Assembly: GCA_028283725.1 (NCBI GenBank)
Contig: JAPWKC010000003.1
Location: forward strand, 620,001-684,000
Source of the DNA: Neorhizobium sp.
GTDB taxonomy: Bacteria; Pseudomonadota; Alphaproteobacteria; Rhizobiales; Rhizobiaceae
Length of the DNA: 64,000 bases
Direction of reading: 5' to 3'
This document shows, one piece after another, positions 28,119-36,731 of the stretch; position 1 is the first letter of the stretch; each line of letters begins with the position of its first letter. The translations under genes were made by a program, and so were the position numbers. Under the pieces are notes generated by a model. That model saw nothing but the letters and a program-made list of their open reading frames with translations. It had not been told where the DNA came from and searched no databases.

Positions 28119-28438
28119 GGGGCTGGCGTCATCCGTTGCGAGATCGATTCAAGGATTTTGGCGGGCGGCGTTTGCCATTCGTCATGTAACGCATCAGGGC
28201 GGAAAGCGGAAATCCGTTTTCCGGCGCGATGGGCGCGTTTGTCGGTCGTGGCTATCGAACGTACCTGCCCGATCCGGCCTCCATCCCATCCGTGTGCGCC
28301 CATTTCGTGCCATCGTCATTCGTGTGGCGGCCTGTCGCGGGCAGCAGCACGCGCGTGCCGTCGTCAACGTGGCCGCATTGCCGGGGCGGGCCTGCGGAGG
28401 TTTGCGTCTGACGGCCGGGGTCTTCTTTCATGAAGAAA

Positions 28439-28465
28439 GCCCGCGGGGACAACATCCCCGCGGGC
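28439..28465 (-). terminator. intrinsic terminator of the polyamine operon
   Basis: Eleven-bp GC stem (GCCCGCGGGGA / TCCCCGCGGGC) with a five-base loop; on the minus strand it is followed by TTTCTT. It lies 108 bp after the stop of the dehydrogenase gene. Confidence 0.8.
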
Positions 28466-28573
28466 CTCACTATGTCATCGCCATCAGGTCATCGCCATCG
28501 GCGAAATCGCCTGGAGCCTGTTTCAGCGCAGGTCATGGCCGCATAACTGCGCGCCACTTCTGCGCGACATGCT

Positions 28574-29815
28574 TCACTCGAAATGCAGTTCGCGTTCGCC
28601 CTGTTCGTCGCGGATGCAGGTCTGCAGGCCGATCTTGTTCAAGATGTTGAGGAACGGGCGCGGGGCTAGTTCTTCGACATTGGCCATCTGCTTGACGTCC
28701 CATTCTCCCGTCGCCACCAGCATGGCGGCTGCGACCGGCGGAACGCCTGCCGTGTAGGAAATACCCTGGGAGCCGACTTCGTTATAGGCTTCCTTGTGGT
28801 CGGCGACGTTGTAGATGAAGACCGTGCGTTCCTTGCCGTCCTTCAAACCCTTGACGAAGTCGCCGATGCAGGTCTTGCCTTCGTATTCCGGCGCCAGCGA
28901 CGACGGGTCGGGCAGGCAGGCCTTGACGACCTTGAGCGGCACGACTTCGTCGCCGTTCGCCAGCTTGACCGGCTGTTCGGAGAGAAGGCCGATCGACTTC
29001 AGGACGGTGAAGACGTTGATGTAGTGATCGCCAAAGCCCATCCAGAAGCGCACATCGGCGCCATCCATGTTCTTTGCCAGCGAATGCACTTCATCATGGC
29101 CGCAGAGATAGGCGCGGCGGGTGCCGACGACCGGCAGGTCGTAGTCCTTGCCGATCTCGAACATCTTGTTGACGTTCCATTCGCCACCCTGCCACGAGTA
29201 GACGACGCCGGTGAACTCGCGGAAATTGATTTCCGGGTCGAAGTTGGTGGCAAAATACTTGCCGTGGCTGCCGGCATTGATGTCGACGATATCGACGTCC
29301 GTGACCGTGTCGAGATATTCGTCCTTGGCAAGGCGGGCATAGGCATTGACGACGCCCGGATCGAAGCCGGCGCCGAGAATGGCGGTAATGCCCTTCTCCT
29401 TGCACTCTTCAGCGCGCTTCCACTCGTAGTTGCCGTACCACGGCGGGGTCTCACAGATCTTGTTCGGCTCTTCGTGGATGGCGGTGTCGATATAGGCGAC
29501 GCCGGTATCCATGCAGGCGCGCAGCACCGACATGTTCAAGAAGGCGGTGCCGACATTGATGACGATCTCGCAGCCGGTCTTCTCGATGAGGGCCTTGGTG
29601 GCCTCGATGTCGAGGGCGTCCAGCGCATGTCCTTCCAGGACGCCGTCCTTCTTCATCGCCTTCTTCTCGTGGACCGAGGCGATGATGGCGTCACATTTCG
29701 ACTTAGTGCGCGAAGCGATATGGATGTCGCCGAGCACGTCGTTGTTCTGGGCGCATTTGTGCGCAACAACCTGGGCGACGCCGCCGGCGCCGATGATAAG
29801 TACGTTCTTCTTCAT
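28574..29815 (-). CDS. carboxynorspermidine/carboxyspermidine dehydrogenase (saccharopine dehydrogenase family)
   Basis: NAD(P)H-dependent enzyme of 413 residues that condenses a diamine (putrescine or diaminopropane) with aspartate semialdehyde to carboxy(nor)spermidine. The N-terminus KKNVLIIGAGGVAQVVAHKC is a Rossmann nucleotide site (G-x-G-x-x-A), and the family motif GAGFDPGVVNAYAR follows near residue 150. The adjacent nspC supplies the decarboxylase, so the pair forms the alternative spermidine route known from Vibrio, Campylobacter and Agrobacterium. Start ATG 29815 has AAGGAG 11 bases upstream. It is the second gene of the operon and ends before the hairpin at 28439-28465. Confidence 0.9.
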   Translation of the reverse strand: MKKNVLIIGAGGVAQVVAHKCAQNNDVLGDIHIASRTKSKCDAIIASVHEKKAMKKDGVLEGHALDALDIEATKALIEKTGCEIVINVGTAFLNMSVLRACMDTGVAYIDTAIHEEPNKICETPPWYGNYEWKRAEECKEKGITAILGAGFDPGVVNAYARLAKDEYLDTVTDVDIVDINAGSHGKYFATNFDPEINFREFTGVVYSWQGGEWNVNKMFEIGKDYDLPVVGTRRAYLCGHDEVHSLAKNMDGADVRFWMGFGDHYINVFTVLKSIGLLSEQPVKLANGDEVVPLKVVKACLPDPSSLAPEYEGKTCIGDFVKGLKDGKERTVFIYNVADHKEAYNEVGSQGISYTAGVPPVAAAMLVATGEWDVKQMANVEELAPRPFLNILNKIGLQTCIRDEQGERELHFE

Positions 29816-29886
29816 GATGGGGACCACTCCTTGCGTCCAATCGTCAGACAAGTCTTATCCTGTGGGCTCCTCGAGCCCTTACATGA

Positions 29887-30984
29887 TCAGGAAAGACTCT
29901 GTTCGTAGTCCGTGTAGTCAAACTCACGGACCGTCCTGAGGCTGCCATCCAGTTCCCGGATGGCGATTGCCGGCATTTTCACGCCGTTAAACCAGTTTTT
30001 CTTGACCATCGTGTAACCGGCGGCATCCTGGAACGAGATGCGGTCGCCGATCTTTACTTCCTCCGGGAAATCGAATTCCCCGAAAATATCCCCGGCAAGG
30101 CATGACTTGCCGCAGATCATCGCACGATGGGGTCCCTGGTTGGGGTGAACCTTGGCATTCTCACGATAGATCAGGAGATCCAGCATGTGCGCTTCGATGG
30201 AGCTATCCACCACGACAAGGTTCTTGCCGTTGTAAAGGGTGTCGAGGACGGTGGTTTCCAGCGTCGTCGATTTGGTGATCGAGGCTTCGCCCGGCTCGAG
30301 ATAGACCTGAACACCATACTCGCCGGAAAAGCGCTTGAGGCGCGCGGCAAACTGGTCGACCGGGTAATCGTCGCCGGTGAAATGGATGCCGCCGCCGAGC
30401 GAGACCCATTCGGCCTTCTTGAGAAGCGGTGCGAACTTCTCTTCGATCTCGCCGAGCATGCGGTCGAACAGGGAGAAATCCGTGTTCTCGCAATTGTTGT
30501 GGATCATGAAGCCGGAAATCATCTCCATGACCGGCTCGACCTTTTTCAGATCCCATTCGCCCAGCCGCGAGAAGGGGCGGGCGGGGTCGGCCAGATCGAA
30601 GGACGAGGACGAGACGCCGGGATTGAGGCGCAGGCCGCGGGTAATGCCCGACGACTGGCTCTCGAAGCGCTGCAGCTGGCCGATCGAGTTGAAGATGATC
30701 TTGTCGGCATGGGAGACGACCTCGTCGATCTCGTAATCGGCATAGGCGACCGAATAGGCGTGGGTTTCCTTGCCGAAACGTTCGTGGCCGAGGCGCACTT
30801 CATTCAGCGAGGAGGAGGTGGTGCCGTCCATATAGTCGCGCATGAAGTCGAAGACCGACCATGTGGCAAAGCATTTGAGAGCCAGCAAAGCCTTGGCGCC
30901 CGATTTCTCCCGGACAGCGGCGATCTTCTCCATGTTGCGGAGCAGTTTCGTCTTGTCGATCAGGTAATAGGGGGTCTGAAGCAT
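29887..30984 (-). CDS. nspC: carboxynorspermidine/carboxyspermidine decarboxylase
   Basis: PLP-dependent alanine-racemase-fold decarboxylase of 365 residues that releases CO2 from carboxy(nor)spermidine to give (nor)spermidine. The N-terminal LLALKCFATW motif holds the PLP lysine, K37. Further landmarks are SSLNEVRLG, LNPGVSSSSFD, SLGGGIHFTGDDYP (phosphate-binding glycine loop and His) and the C-terminal CGKSCLAGDIFGEFDFP, a signature of this decarboxylase group. ATG 30984 has AAGG nine bases upstream. It lies 71 bp ahead of the dehydrogenase gene and is probably the first gene of the operon. In A. tumefaciens this route makes the spermidine needed for growth. Confidence 0.92.
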   Translation of the reverse strand: MLQTPYYLIDKTKLLRNMEKIAAVREKSGAKALLALKCFATWSVFDFMRDYMDGTTSSSLNEVRLGHERFGKETHAYSVAYADYEIDEVVSHADKIIFNSIGQLQRFESQSSGITRGLRLNPGVSSSSFDLADPARPFSRLGEWDLKKVEPVMEMISGFMIHNNCENTDFSLFDRMLGEIEEKFAPLLKKAEWVSLGGGIHFTGDDYPVDQFAARLKRFSGEYGVQVYLEPGEASITKSTTLETTVLDTLYNGKNLVVVDSSIEAHMLDLLIYRENAKVHPNQGPHRAMICGKSCLAGDIFGEFDFPEEVKIGDRISFQDAAGYTMVKKNWFNGVKMPAIAIRELDGSLRTVREFDYTDYEQSLS

Positions 30985-31246
30985 TCGTCTGTGCCTTAGC
31001 CTACTGTCGGAGGCCTTCTTTCGGATATCGAGGAAATGTTTTTCGGCGCACGATTGTCGGGCGCGCACGGCTCTTACCGGGGGCCTATTGCCCGACCTTG
31101 CCGTCATCTTCAAGTGGCAAGCGGGAAAGAAGGGGGAAAGAAGGGGAAAACAGTGCGCCTTTTGCCGCTTTCGCCGTCCATGGTTAGCGGATGGAGGTCG
31201 CAGAGGCGGCGGGCAGGCTGCTCACGCTGGCGCGGCGTGCACCGTT

Positions 31247-31537
31247 TTAAGGAGCGTTTCCCCATGCCTGGATGGCTGCGGCAAAAGATCGTCGGGCCGC
31301 AGGGTGATGCAGCCTGTTATCGCCACGTCCTTCGAGAAGCCCCTGGACGGAAATATCCTCGTCGAGGGCGCTCCAGTGAATTCCGCCAGGGCTCAACCTG
31401 AAATCCTGCCGGTCGGCAGCTGTGGCCATCAGAAGCCGCGGGAATTATGCCAGAGGCACGCCAAGACCCCGGCCGTCGGCGAGCGATACCCACATCGTGT
31501 CGTCGTCAAACGTCACTTCACTTGCCGGAATGGCCAT
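31247..31537 (-). pseudogene. DUF2442 gene interrupted by an in-frame TAA
   Basis: The frame from ATG 31537 (with AGGAAGG five bases upstream) gives 30 residues ending GRGLGVPLA, then TAA at 31445-31447, then continues in the same frame with FPRLLMATAADRQDF and SPGGIHWSALDEDISVQGLL to 31247. Intact DUF2442 proteins have Trp at the stop position (PLAWFPRLL), so TGG became TAA. No frameshift is involved. DUF2442 proteins are small and often encoded beside DUF4160 genes, a pair discussed as toxin-antitoxin-like. Upstream of this, 30985-31246 contains only short GGGAAAGAAG repeats and no gene. Confidence 0.8.
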
Positions 31538-31763
31538 GCCACGCCTTCCTGATCCGCGTATGATTTTCCACCAAAAGTCGTATGATAACAGAGAGTTGCT
31601 AGCGGTTGAGGCCGTCGCTCTCTGCGATGCCGATGGCGGGCTCCAGCCAAATTTTTGCCGAGGCATCGCCGTCTTCGACGTGGATGTGGATCGGTTCGCG
31701 TGGATTTCCTTCGTTCGAATAGAAGAAGAAGCGCATTGCAGCTGAACGGAATAGCTCGGGCAT
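31518..31763 (-). pseudogene. DUF4160 gene interrupted by an in-frame TAG
   Basis: From ATG 31763, which has a strong GGAGAAG site, 54 codons give MPELFRSAAMRFFFYSNEGN and then EPIHIHVEDGDASAKIWLEP, the classic DUF4160 core. TAG at 31599-31601 follows GLNR, after which the frame resumes QLSVIIRLLVENHTRIRKAW to TGA at 31518-31520. Restored length is 81 residues, normal for the family. The end overlaps the DUF2442 start by 20 bp, so the two were once translationally coupled. Both are now broken by nonsense codons. DUF4160 is thought to be a toxin-like or TA-associated domain, without clear biochemical proof. Confidence 0.8.
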
Positions 31764-32149
31764 CGGTCTTCTCCGACAAGGACATCAGGCCCTGATCGTG
31801 CATGCTTGCCGGCGAAGATCAGTGCGGATGGATGACCATGTCAAAAAAGTCGTCCGTCACTGCGGGATTATGTGAGGATTTGCCTGCACCGCAGCGCGCT
31901 GAAATGCTTATGTCTGAAAAGTCGAACAATGAATCCGGTGCAGATGACTGTTGCACCGGGCCTGTGCCGTTTCGAGACAATCCGGCCGGCGTGCTTCCCG
32001 TCGCATGGGCAAAGGCAATATCCGGCTTGCGCCGGATACAAAAAACGCCTGTCGCAAGGGCAGGCATGCGGGTCGTCGGGAGTGTCGTGGGCGCGGGCGC
32101 TCTGTCCGTTGCCGCGGCCGCCAAGCCGTGGCGGTCCCGGTACGGAGGA
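31764..32149. other. 386-bp stretch without a supported gene
   Basis: Open frames exist on both strands but lack family motifs and ribosome sites, and the + strand one runs antisense into nolR. It contains a hairpin with 8-bp arms TATCCGGC / GCCGGATA at about 32019-32038, not followed by a T run. No other signal was seen. Confidence 0.5.
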
Positions 32150-32470
32150 TCAGGCGGCGACGGACTTCTTTTCTTCCGGGGCGCAGTAGAGATCTTCGAG
32201 GGTCGAGAGAACCTTCAGGACAGCATCCGAGGTCGAGGAATAGTAGATCGTCTGCGCATCGCGGCGCGTCTTGACGAGCTTCTGGGCGCGCAATTTCGAC
32301 AGGTGCTGGGAAAGTGCCGACTGGCTGAGCCCAACCTGGTTTGCCAACGCGCCGACCGCGACTTCGCCCTTGACGAGGCAGCACAGGATCAGCAGCCGCT
32401 TCGGGTTGGCCATGGCGGACAGCAGATTGGCTGCGGCCGTGGAATGCTCGGAAAGTGACATGGTTTCCAT
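32150..32470 (-). CDS. nolR: NolR-like ArsR-family transcriptional regulator
   Basis: Winged-helix regulator of 106 residues. The sequence LLSAMANPKRLLILCCL, followed by VGALANQVGLSQSALSQHL and TRRDAQTIYYSSTSDAVLK, is nearly that of Sinorhizobium NolR, the global repressor of nod genes and of other growth-phase genes. The metal-binding cysteines of true ArsR sensors (CVCD motif) are absent, as expected for NolR. Starts at 32470 (METMSL) or 32461 are both possible; AGGGAA lies upstream. A NolR-type motif overlaps its own start, suggesting autorepression. Whether this strain nodulates cannot be judged; NolR also occurs in non-symbiotic relatives. Confidence 0.8.
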   Translation of the reverse strand: METMSLSEHSTAAANLLSAMANPKRLLILCCLVKGEVAVGALANQVGLSQSALSQHLSKLRAQKLVKTRRDAQTIYYSSTSDAVLKVLSTLEDLYCAPEEKKSVAA

Positions 32471-32480
32471 AGGTTCTAAT
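32465..32480 (-). promoter_or_regulatory. nolR: candidate NolR box, ATTAG-N9-AA
   Basis: On the minus strand, ATTAG (32480-32476), nine bases and AA match the published NolR consensus (A/T)TTAG-N9-A(T/A). It covers the nolR start codon region. A second near match (ATTAG-N9-AC) starts at 32528. Consistent with autoregulation; not tested. Confidence 0.45.
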
Positions 32481-32584
32481 TTCCCTTTGCCCGGAGTGTT
32501 CTGTCCGGGAATGTGCCATCGTTCTAATGATGGTATTAAACAGCACACAGCGGAGTTGTATATCCCAAGATTTCGGGTAGTTAA

Positions 32585-33469
32585 CTACATTATTTTAGCC
32601 GTTTTGGAAATATAATCCTTAGCCCAAGAGGGTGTTGCGGCCTGTATCGGGAATTCGTGTCTGAGTTGAAAATTACCGTTTGTCAGATCCACTCCGGCCG
32701 GATCTATACCGGTGAAACGCCAGCCTGACGAGGATGCCGTGTCCGTGGCGGTTGCATCGGTCGAGACCGCCTTGTCGCGCGAACCGCTTTTGATAGTGGT
32801 TGCAAAGGCTTCGGCCAGATCTGTTTCATCTTCAAGGCTTCTTGCCAGGTTCTGCCAGATGTTCCAGTCGATTTCACCCGCAATCGTCAGGTCGTCGCCG
32901 GTGAGCGCATAGGCCCGCCCAAAGCCGCCATTCAACGAAGCCCGTTCGGGTGTCAGGCGCCAGAAGGCGAAATCGGGGAAATCTACATAGAGTTGTGCCT
33001 TGGGATGCCGCGACAAAAAGCGCACCCGAATATCGTTATGTTCCAATGAGCCAACGGGTATTTTTACCGCTTTACATTGAAGGGTGATTCGCGGATGGGC
33101 GAGCGGATCGCCCTTGCCGGGTTCTCCGGCCAGAAGCGAGGCGCGCGGGTCTGCGACAAGGCCTTTGGTGTGGCCGGACAATGCCGAAATCAGGATGACC
33201 GGCAGGCCCCGGTAATCCGTGCCCGTCAGCGTGCGGCTGACGGAGGGAAAGCCCGTTTCGGGGTCGATGACGGCCAAAGCCATATGGCGGGCACCGCGCA
33301 TCAATGTGCGGGCAAGGCGGCGGGCATCGTCGTCGGTGTCGCGCAGCACCTTGGGGGCATCCGCCTGCCTGTCGTCACCCTGTTCCTTGCTATCCTGCGC
33401 TATCGTCGAACCGGTCATCGCGTCTCTTATCCGTCCAGTTGTCGGGTCTGTCGCGGCGCTGTCTAGCAT
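32585..33469 (-). CDS. HugZ-like pyridoxamine-phosphate-oxidase-fold protein
   Basis: Protein of 294 residues with a split-barrel FMN-binding-like domain (ARRLARTLMRGARHMALAVI, then GFPSVSRTLTGTDYRGLPVILISALSGHT, about 50-120) and a C-terminal DUF2470-type domain (GIDPAGVDLTNGN near the end). Relatives such as HugZ of Helicobacter and HutZ of Vibrio bind haem and degrade it, so a role in haem-iron use is possible, but the key histidines were not verified. A unique Thr/Ser/Asp-rich stretch (SRDKAVSTDATATDTASSS) separates the domains. The start at 33469 follows AAGGG; M at 33418 is an alternative. It lies just upstream of nolR on the same strand. Confidence 0.75.
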   Translation of the reverse strand: MLDSAATDPTTGRIRDAMTGSTIAQDSKEQGDDRQADAPKVLRDTDDDARRLARTLMRGARHMALAVIDPETGFPSVSRTLTGTDYRGLPVILISALSGHTKGLVADPRASLLAGEPGKGDPLAHPRITLQCKAVKIPVGSLEHNDIRVRFLSRHPKAQLYVDFPDFAFWRLTPERASLNGGFGRAYALTGDDLTIAGEIDWNIWQNLARSLEDETDLAEAFATTIKSGSRDKAVSTDATATDTASSSGWRFTGIDPAGVDLTNGNFQLRHEFPIQAATPSWAKDYISKTAKIM

Positions 33470-33608
33470 CGGTATCGGCCCTTGCGAAAGATGCCGATAC
33501 GGTGATGCCACGTTGCCGTGTCAGGATTGCGTCGCAAAAGACGACAAACCCCGCCGGGATGCGGCGGGGCTGGTCTTCGACAGAGAAAGCAGGCGCGCGC
33601 GGCCGCCG

Positions 33609-34655
33609 TCAGGCGTGTCGGCGGCGATGCTGGGTGAGGCCCGCCACAACGTCTTCGGCCGAGATCGAGCCGAGGACGGCGCCGTTATCCACCACGCCGA
33701 TCGTGCCGGGCTGGCGCGACAGGGCGTCGAGAATGTCGATGAGCGGCGTCTCCGGCCTGGCCGTTCCGGTCATCGGGTTGGCGCTCGTCGTGGCGCCCGG
33801 CCGCATCACGTCGCTGGCGCGCAGCATGGTGATCGGGTTCAGGTGCTGGACGAAGTCGGCAACGTAATCATCTGCCGGTTCACGGACAATCTGCTGCGGC
33901 GTGCCGCATTGCACGATGCGCCCGCCTTCCATGATGGCGATGCGGTTGCCGATGCGGAAAGCCTCGTCGAGATCGTGGCTGACGAAGAGGATGGTCTTCT
34001 TCAGCCGCCGCTGGAATTCCAGAAGCTCGTCCTGCAGGCGTGTGCGGATCAACGGATCGAGCGCCGAGAAGGGCTCGTCCATCAGCAGGATCGGGGCGCC
34101 GGTGGCAAAGGCGCGGGCAAGCCCGACGCGCTGCTGCATGCCGCCCGACAATTCGCCCACCTTGCGGTTCGACCACTGGGTGAGGTTGACGAGATCGAGC
34201 TGTTCGTCGATGCGCTTCTTGCGCTCGCCATCCGGCACGCCGGCAAGCTCCAGGCCGAAGCCGACATTTTCCGCCACCGTGCGCCATGGAAGCAGGCCGA
34301 ACTGCTGGAAGACCATCGAGACGGTGTGCATGCGCAGGTCGCGCAGTGCCTTCGGGCTTGCCTTGTAGGGATCGACCGAGCCGTTCGGCGTGGCGACCGA
34401 GACATTGCCGCGCACGACCGGTGCAAGACCGTTGACGGCGCGCAGCAGCGTCGATTTGCCGGAGCCGGACAGCCCCATGAGGACGAGGATTTCGCCCTCC
34501 CTGATCGACAGCGAGGCGCCGGCGACGCCGAGCACGATGCCGGTTTCCCTGGCAATCTCGTCGCGGGTCTTGCCGCGGTCGAGCAGCGGAAGAGCGCGTT
34601 CCGGCTTGTCGCCGAAGATGATGTCGACATTGCCGAAGATGACCGCGTCGCTCAT
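33609..34655 (-). CDS. choV: choline ABC transporter ATP-binding protein
   Basis: ATPase subunit of the ChoXWV importer; 348 residues. Walker A GLSGSGKST at 61-69, the LSGGMQQRVGLARA signature, Walker B ILLMDEPFSALDP and the switch His in FVSHDLDEA are all present. The N-terminal extension before the core and a single CBS-like segment at the C-terminus (DVMRPG to GSISAEDVVAG) are typical of the glycine betaine/choline (ProV/OpuAA) group. It overlaps the choW stop by four bases (ATGA), so translation is coupled. The product drives choline uptake for catabolism and for glycine betaine synthesis. Confidence 0.93.
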   Translation of the reverse strand: MSDAVIFGNVDIIFGDKPERALPLLDRGKTRDEIARETGIVLGVAGASLSIREGEILVLMGLSGSGKSTLLRAVNGLAPVVRGNVSVATPNGSVDPYKASPKALRDLRMHTVSMVFQQFGLLPWRTVAENVGFGLELAGVPDGERKKRIDEQLDLVNLTQWSNRKVGELSGGMQQRVGLARAFATGAPILLMDEPFSALDPLIRTRLQDELLEFQRRLKKTILFVSHDLDEAFRIGNRIAIMEGGRIVQCGTPQQIVREPADDYVADFVQHLNPITMLRASDVMRPGATTSANPMTGTARPETPLIDILDALSRQPGTIGVVDNGAVLGSISAEDVVAGLTQHRRRHA

Positions 34656-35494
34656 GTGTTGCCTCCCGTTGCGGTGCGGAACATGCGATCGAGGATGATC
34701 GCAAGAACGACGATACAGAGACCGCTGTCGAAGCCGCGGGCGACGTTGACGGTGTTGAGCGCCCGAAGGACCGGGACGCCGAGGCCGTCTGCGCCGACAA
34801 GCGCTGCAATCACCACCATGGACAGCGACAGCATGATCGTCTGGGTGAGGCCGGTCATGATCTGCGGCATGGCATAGGGGAGTTCCACCTTGCGCAGAAC
34901 CTGCGAGGGGGTGGCGCCGAAGGCTTCGGCCGCTTCCGTCAGCGCGCCGGGCGTCGAGATGATGCCGAGCCGCGTCAGGCGGATCGGGGCTGGGATAGCG
35001 AAGATCACGGTGGCGATCAGGCCGGGCACCATGCCAAGCCCGAACAGGATGAGCGCCGGGATGAGATAGACGAAGCTCGGCAGCGTCTGCATCAGATCGA
35101 GGATCGGTCGCAGGACGCTATAGAGCCATTCGCGGCGCGCGGCGGCAATGCCGACCGGGATGCCGATCACCATCGAGACGAAGGTCGAGGCGCTGACCAG
35201 CGCCAGCGTCTGGGTCGTCTCCTTCCAGTAGCCCTGGTTGAAGATGAACAGGAGGCCCAAAAAGGTGAAGAGCGCGAGCGGGATGGACCGGCGCAGCGCG
35301 AAGGATATGGCAGTCAGCGCCGCCATGACGACCAGCGGATGCGGCGTTTCCAGCACCCATAATATGCCGTCGATGACGGCTGAAAAGACCGCCGACAGCC
35401 ACCTGAAAAACCAGTAGCCATTGGTCGTCAGCCAGTCCACGACCAGCTTGGCCCACATGCCGATGGGTATGCGATTTTCTTCGAGCCAATCCAC
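34652..35494 (-). CDS. choW: choline ABC transporter permease
   Basis: Inner-membrane permease of 280 residues with about six helices of the BPD_transp_1 fold. The ABC-contact EAA loop reads EAAEAFGATPSQVLRKVELPYAMPQIMTGL. The N-terminal WLEENRIPIGMWAKLVVDWLTTN is shared with S. meliloti ChoW. It is the middle gene of choXWV: 89 bp after choX, and overlapping choV by four bases. The product forms the pore of the high-affinity choline importer. Confidence 0.93.
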   Translation of the reverse strand: MDWLEENRIPIGMWAKLVVDWLTTNGYWFFRWLSAVFSAVIDGILWVLETPHPLVVMAALTAISFALRRSIPLALFTFLGLLFIFNQGYWKETTQTLALVSASTFVSMVIGIPVGIAAARREWLYSVLRPILDLMQTLPSFVYLIPALILFGLGMVPGLIATVIFAIPAPIRLTRLGIISTPGALTEAAEAFGATPSQVLRKVELPYAMPQIMTGLTQTIMLSLSMVVIAALVGADGLGVPVLRALNTVNVARGFDSGLCIVVLAIILDRMFRTATGGNT

Positions 35495-35583
35495 GAGAAA
35501 CCTGCCGTCCGTTGTGAGAAATAGGGCGGAGAGCCGGAACGGCCTTGTCTTGTGCGCCGTTCCGGTATCACAGGCTTTTCGGA

Positions 35584-36567
35584 TTAGAGGCCGAGCGCCT
35601 TCTTGACGGCCGGGAGGCCTTCCTTGCCGTCGACGGTGGTGACGCCGGCGAGCCAGGGCTCGACGACTGTCGGATGTGCCTTGAGCCAGACCTTGGCCGC
35701 CTTGTCGGCATCTTCGCCGTCATCGAGGATCTTGCCCATGATGGTGTTTTCCATGTCGAGCGAGAACTTCATGTTGGTCAGGAGCTTGCCGAGGTTCGGG
35801 CATTCGGTGGCAAAGCCGCCGCGGGCAACCGTGTAGACGGTGGCGCCGCCGTAGTTCGGGCCGAAGGCCGTGTCGTCGCCGCCGCCGAGATAGGTGATCT
35901 CATGGGCGACGTTCATCGGGTGCGGAGCCCAGGCGAGGAAGACGACCGGCTTGCCTTCCTTGTCGGCGCGGGTGACCTGGGTCAGCATGCCCTGTTCGGA
36001 GGATTCGACGATGTTGAAATCCTTCAGGCCGAACGTGTCGGCCTTGATCAGGGTCACGATCATGCCGTTGCCTTCATTGCCCGGCTCGATGCCATAGATC
36101 TTGCCGTCGAGTTCGGCCTTGTGCTTGGCGATATCCTTGAAGTCCTTGATGCCGAGCTTGGCGCCGGCAGCGTTGGTGCCGAGCGTGTATTTGGCGCCCT
36201 CGAGGTTCACGCCGATCGAATCGATCGACTTGTCGGCGGTGTAGGGGCCGATCGCATCCTTCTGCGCGGGCATCCAGTTGCCGAGGAAGACGTCGATATC
36301 CTTGTTCTTCATCGAGGAATAGGTGACGGGCACGCCGAGCGTCTTGACCTGCGGCGTGTAGCCGAGAGCCTTCAGGACGGCGACGAAGGAAGCATTGGTG
36401 GAGGCAAGGTCGGTCCAGCCCACATCGGAGATGCGGACGGTCTTACAGCTTTCCGGCTCGGCGGCACTGGCCGTGCCGGCGAATGCGACGAATGAAACAG
36501 CCACGGCCAGAGCGGCAGTTCCTGCAAACATCTTGGAGGCCAAGGTCTTGGAAGAGAAGGTGCGCAT
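35584..36567 (-). CDS. choX: choline-binding periplasmic protein
   Basis: Substrate-binding protein of 327 residues with a signal peptide cleaved near AGTASAAEPESC (about residue 35). The mature protein matches ChoX: ISDVGWTDLASTNASFVAVLKALGY, KNKDIDVFLGNWMP (aromatic box Trp), IYGIEPGNEGN and VVESSEQGMLTQV. Trp and Tyr residues of the aromatic box that holds the trimethylammonium group of choline are present in WTDL and NWMP. It is the promoter-proximal gene of the cho operon. Regulation is probably by choline as in S. meliloti choXWV, but no operator was recognised in the 164 bp upstream. Confidence 0.94.
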   Translation of the reverse strand: MRTFSSKTLASKMFAGTAALAVAVSFVAFAGTASAAEPESCKTVRISDVGWTDLASTNASFVAVLKALGYTPQVKTLGVPVTYSSMKNKDIDVFLGNWMPAQKDAIGPYTADKSIDSIGVNLEGAKYTLGTNAAGAKLGIKDFKDIAKHKAELDGKIYGIEPGNEGNGMIVTLIKADTFGLKDFNIVESSEQGMLTQVTRADKEGKPVVFLAWAPHPMNVAHEITYLGGGDDTAFGPNYGGATVYTVARGGFATECPNLGKLLTNMKFSLDMENTIMGKILDDGEDADKAAKVWLKAHPTVVEPWLAGVTTVDGKEGLPAVKKALGL

Positions 36568-36731
36568 TCAATGCTCCCGTTTTGTTTTATGTTCCCGGCA
36601 TTATGAATACATGCGCCGAAGAGGCAAGCGCGCGCATTCGCGGCGCGCAGATAGGGGTATTTGCGACATTTGTTACAACTGCGCTTCGTTAAGACTTGCC
36701 CGGCAGGGCGATGCATCGTTTGCTCGAAGCG

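Noticed and set aside
28117..28650. 177-residue + strand frame after the antiporter gene
   Set aside because: It overlaps the terminator hairpin and the end of the dehydrogenase gene, has no family motifs, and lacks a ribosome site.
31445..31601. Stop-codon recoding (selenocysteine or pyrrolysine) in DUF4160/DUF2442
   Set aside because: The stops are TAG and TAA in neighbouring genes, TAA is not recoded in bacteria of this group, and no downstream structure was seen. Ordinary nonsense mutations are simpler.
31802..32458. 218-residue + strand frame
   Set aside because: Its second half is antisense to nolR, and no part resembles a known protein.
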